From Pseudomonas sp. G34 (GTDB lineage Bacteria; Pseudomonadota; Gammaproteobacteria; Pseudomonadales; Pseudomonadaceae), in contig NZ_JAVHZV010000021.1 of assembly GCF_031119625.1 (NCBI RefSeq), forward strand, positions 1-64,000: a DNA stretch of 64,000 nt. The letters are read 5' to 3'. Shown piece after piece: positions 59,858 to 64,000 of the stretch. The translations under genes were made by a program, and so were the position numbers. The notes under the pieces are model-generated. The model worked only from the letters and a program-made list of their open reading frames with translations, was not told where the DNA came from and made no database searches. How positions within the stretch are numbered: position 1 is the stretch's first letter; every line of letters begins with the position of its first letter.

Positions 59858-60451
59858 ATGGATATCTTCAGCATTGCCGTGCTGCTGTTTCTGGTCACCG
59901 ACCCGTTCGGCAACATCGCCATCTTCATCGCCGCCCTGAAGAACGTCGCGCCCGAGCGGCGCCTGTGGGTGGCCGCGCGCGAGCTGTTGTTCGCCCTGGC
60001 CTTGCTGCTGTTGTTCCTAACCTTTGGTGACAAAGTGCTCAGTGCATTGGGCCTGTCGCGGGAGGCAACGGCGATTGCTGGCGGTATCATCCTGTTCGTC
60101 ATCGCCATGCGCTTGATCTTTCCCAGCCCCCAGGGCGTACTGGGTGACGTGCCCGACGGCGAGCCAATGCTGGTGCCGCTCGCCACGCCGGCGGTTGCCG
60201 GGCCCTCGGCGCTGGCGGTACTGATGACCTTGCGCAACACCCACGAAGGCGCGCTCTGGGAGCTTTACCTGGCATTGATCATGGCCTGGGCCGCGACCGC
60301 ATTCATCCTGTTGCAGGCGTCTTTCCTGCAGCGGTTCCTCGGCCCTCGCGGGCTGACTGCAGTGGAGCGACTGATGGGCATGCTGTTGATCATGCTCAGC
60401 GTCGACATGCTGCTGGACAACATTCAGAGCGTATTGCACATCCAACCATGA
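59858..60451 (+). CDS. MarC-family membrane protein
   Basis: 197 residues with six hydrophobic helices; family phrases are LFLVTDPFGNIAIFIAAL, AIAGGIILFVIAMRLIFP and PLATPAVAGPSALAVLMTL. MarC is not a drug exporter despite early naming; function is unknown. Its stop overlaps the ampDh2 start by four bases. Confidence 0.9.
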   Translation: MDIFSIAVLLFLVTDPFGNIAIFIAALKNVAPERRLWVAARELLFALALLLLFLTFGDKVLSALGLSREATAIAGGIILFVIAMRLIFPSPQGVLGDVPDGEPMLVPLATPAVAGPSALAVLMTLRNTHEGALWELYLALIMAWAATAFILLQASFLQRFLGPRGLTAVERLMGMLLIMLSVDMLLDNIQSVLHIQP

Positions 60452-61230
60452 AAGTTATCAGCCTTGCCTTGTTCGTCCTCCTGCTCGTCGGCTGCAGCAG
60501 CGGCCCGCGCATCGACCATAGCTACACCGCCAGCGGGCAGAACAGCCGCGTGCAATACATCGTCCTGCACTACACCTCGGCCGACCTGCCGCGCTCGCTG
60601 GAGCTGCTGACCAAGGAAGAAGTCAGCGCTCACTACCTGATCAACGCCGTGCCGCCGACCATCTACCAACTGGTCGACGAGAACCGCCGGGCCTGGCACG
60701 CCGGGGTCAGCCAATGGCAGGGGCGCACCTGGCTCAACGCTACGACCATCGGCATCGAGCTGATCAACCAGGGCTATTTCGATACCCCCAAGGGCCGCTA
60801 CTGGCAGCCTTATGCCCAGGCGCAGATCGACGCACTGATCGTGCTGCTCAAGGACATCATGCAGCGCCACAACCTGCCGCCGGGCAGCATCATCGGCCAT
60901 AGCGACATCGCCCCGCAGCGCAAGGTCGACCCGGGGCCGCTGTTTCCCTGGAAGCAGCTGGCCGATGCCGGGCTGATGCCGTGGCCGAACGCCGAGGTGG
61001 TCGCCCGTCAGCAGGCGGTGTTCAGCAGCAGCCTGCCGAGCGTGGCCTGGTTCCAGCAACAGCTGGCTGAGCAGGGGTATGAGGTGCCGAGCAGTGGCGT
61101 GCTGGATGAAGCGACACGCAACGTGATTCGCGCCTTCCAGATGAAGTACCGCCAGGCGCTTTATGACGGACAGCCAGACGCCGAAACCGCGGCCCTGCTG
61201 CTGGAGGTCAACCGCCTCAGCAAAAGCTGA
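60448..61230 (+). CDS. ampDh2: N-acetylmuramoyl-L-alanine amidase (AmpD homologue 2)
   Basis: 260 residues. A lipoprotein signal peptide with lipobox LVGC (Cys16); amidase_2 domain (about 30-180) with zinc ligands His in IVLHYTSAD, and His in GHSDIAPQRKVDPGPLFPW; then a C-terminal peptidoglycan-binding domain (about 195-255, VIRAFQMKYRQALYDG). It cleaves the stem peptide from murein in the periplasm and can influence AmpR/AmpC signalling. The ampDh2-kinB-algB order is as in P. aeruginosa. Confidence 0.93.
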   Translation: MKVISLALFVLLLVGCSSGPRIDHSYTASGQNSRVQYIVLHYTSADLPRSLELLTKEEVSAHYLINAVPPTIYQLVDENRRAWHAGVSQWQGRTWLNATTIGIELINQGYFDTPKGRYWQPYAQAQIDALIVLLKDIMQRHNLPPGSIIGHSDIAPQRKVDPGPLFPWKQLADAGLMPWPNAEVVARQQAVFSSSLPSVAWFQQQLAEQGYEVPSSGVLDEATRNVIRAFQMKYRQALYDGQPDAETAALLLEVNRLSKS

Positions 61231-61245
61231 GGCGTATCTGGGGAA

Positions 61246-63026
61246 TTAGAGGGGCAGCGCGAAGTGGAAGCGCGCGCCCTGGCCCGGCTGGGACTCTGCG
61301 CCGATGCGCCCGCCATGCAGCTGGACGATCTCCTTGCAGAGCGCCAGGCCGAGGCCGGCGCCGCCTTTCTTGTGGCCGATCTGCACGAATGGTTCGAACA
61401 GCCTGGCCTGTTGGCCGTAGGCGATACCCTCGCCTTCATCCTCGACGCTGATCAGCAGGCGCTCGTCCTGGCGGCTGGCACAGAGGCGCAAGGTGCCGCC
61501 TTCCGGGCTGTGCCGCAGGGCATTGTCGATCAGGTGATCGAGCACCCGTTCGATCTGCGCCCGATCCAGATGCGTGCGCGGCAACGCCTCGCCCACCTCC
61601 AGCTGCATGTGGATCTGCCGGGCCTGGGCCTTGCCGCGGTGGCGCCTGACCGCGTTGTCGAGCAGTTGCGGAATGTCGCAGGGTGCCAGTTCGAGTTTCT
61701 GCACGCCGCTCTGGTAGCGCGAGAAATTCAGCAGGTCCTCGATCAGGTGTACCAGCCGCTCCATCTCTTCCTCGACGATGCGCACCAGGTCGGCTTCGCG
61801 GGATTCCTCGGCGAACTTGCTGCGCTCACGCAATAGACCAAAGGCCATGTGCATGCCGGTTACCGGTGTGCGCAGCTCGTGGGAGGCGCGCAGCACGAAC
61901 TCGTTGCGCGCCCGTTCGAAGGCGCGCTGCTCGGTCACGTCATGCAGCACCATCACCGCACCGAGGATATGCCCCTGGCTGTGGCTCACCGGGGTCAGGC
62001 TGTAGTTGAGCAGGCGCGTTTCGCCATTGGCTGCGACCTGCAGATCCGCCAGGCGCTGCTCCAGGTTGTGCCCCTGCAGCACATGCTGCAGCTGCTCGTC
62101 CAGCTCGGGGCGGCCCAGGGCCTGGCTCGGGCGCTGGCCGAGCGGCTGGTCGTCCCAGCCCAGCTGGCGCTGGGCCACCGGATTGAAGTGTTCGAGCAGG
62201 CCGTCGCGGCCAAAGATCAGCAAGCCGTCGTCGATGCTGTCGAGCACCGCCTGCAGCCGCCGTTGTTCGGACATCAGCGCTTCGATGTTGCTGCTCTTGA
62301 CCTGACGCAGGCTCTCGGCCATCAGGCCGAAGCGGCGGCTGAGTGCCGACAGCTCGGCCACCGGGGTGATCGGCAGGGTGACCTGGAAGTCGCCACGGCC
62401 GATCTGGTCGGCCGCGCGGGCCAGAGCGTCGATCGGTTGGCCGACCCGGCGGGCGATGGTGTGGGCGGTGATAAAGCCGATCACCAGGACCGCCAAACCT
62501 ACCAGGCCCAGCAGCCCGGCGATCAGCCAGGCACGTTCCTGGGCCTGCGCTTCGGATTCCTTGACCGCTGCAACGTAGTGAATCTGCAGGGTATTGAGGC
62601 GATCGCGAACGGTTTCGATGGTCTTGGCGAAGTCGTCGTTGGTCAGCAACTGGTCACGGACGGTCATTGGGTCTTCGAGCAGGGTGCTGAACTTCTGGTA
62701 AGCCGCCTGGATTTCCAGGATCGCCTGGCGATCCGCCTCGGTGATGCTGCCTTTCAGGCTGTCGTGGAGCCAGCCGCGGATGCGCTGGTCGGAATCCTGC
62801 AGGCTCTGCACCGTACGCTCGTCGAAGTCCTCGCCGAGCATCATGAACAGCTGCCGGCCCAATTCCTGACGTAGATCCAGGCTGGTGCTGATGACTTCCA
62901 GGTTGTGTGCCAGCGAGCGACTCTGCGACTGGGTCAGCTGCAGCACGCTGAAAATACCCAGGCTCAGCCCCAGCAGCGCTACGGTAAGCAGCGCACTGGT
63001 GCTCAGGAACAGCTTGCTGCGCAGCC

Positions 63027-63030
<4 letters not shown>
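61246..63030 (-). CDS. kinB: Alginate two-component sensor kinase KinB
   Basis: 594 residues: TM1 (about 9-32), periplasmic sensor of about 130 residues, TM2 (about 168-190), HAMP (to about 245), a PAS domain (about 255-365), the H-box ASHELRTPVTGMHMAFG, and an ATPase domain (DNALRHSPEGG, DEGEGI, GAGLGLALCKEIVQLHGG). It phosphorylates AlgB, and through its phosphatase activity restrains alginate and virulence programmes. Start overlaps the algB stop by four bases. Confidence 0.95.

Positions 63031-64000
<970 letters not shown>

Overview
The window is a stretch of a Pseudomonas chromosome (gammaproteobacteria). The evidence is the high GC content and a set of genus-typical loci: crc beside pyrE, kinB/algB beside ampDh2, a TrpI-type regulator near trpBA, the ftsY-ftsE-ftsX-rpoH block, and pst genes with greatly enlarged PstC and PstA. 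I cannot fix the species from sequence alone. There is no rRNA, tRNA, prophage, insertion sequence or CRISPR array in view. Almost everything reads as core genome, arranged as blocks that (from memory of the PAO1 map) are individually conserved but ordered differently here.

Layout. 1-3.9 kb: choline-sulfate use (substrate-binding protein, betC sulfatase, divergent LysR regulator). 3.9-7.6 kb: a DMT exporter, the peptidoglycan endopeptidase pbpG, a LysR regulator and a divergent NAD(P)-binding oxidoreductase. 7.6-11.5 kb: trpBA and trpI, with a DUF3592 membrane-protein gene lying between trpB and trpI. 11.6-15.4 kb: DUF3060 protein, glyoxalase I, a small phosphodiesterase, ilvD. 15.6-24.7 kb: a ten-gene chemosensory operon read leftward (mcp, cheY, STAS, cheA, cheW, mcp, cheW, cheR, cheD, cheB), preceded by a NarL-type response regulator gene. 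26-32.9 kb: rlmI, pfpI, HDOD protein, mutM, small exported protein, ggt, ferredoxin, coaD. 33-38.2 kb: hydrolase, SMI1-like gene, rsmD and a pair of M16 peptidase genes. 38.4-46.3 kb: ftsY-ftsE-ftsX, rpoH, mtgA, DUF423, thiS-thiG, trmB. 46.3-50 kb: eamA, crc, pyrE, DUF4124, thioesterase. 50-58.3 kb: PhoB-controlled pstS and pstC-pstA-pstB-phoU, then a response regulator. 58.3-64 kb: phrB, marC-ampDh2, kinB and a truncated algB.

The most interesting signal is in the chemosensory CheA (20685-22853). Between its second domain and its dimerisation helices lie two 24-residue segments (residues 266-289 and 300-323) matching the published MshEN/GspE-N cyclic-di-GMP-binding pattern (RLG..L...G.L....L...L..Q), the first almost perfectly. 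If real, this would be a histidine kinase that reads c-di-GMP directly, inside an operon with an added STAS protein and two different receptors. Further points are four PhoB half-sites in perfect 11-bp register ahead of pstS with a second Pho box ahead of pstC, a trpI gene displaced into a DUF3592 operon while a candidate TrpI site stays beside trpB, an orphan choline-binding protein, a response regulator with a degenerate PilZ-like tail after phoU, and two nearly identical long inverted repeats about 42.6 kb apart.
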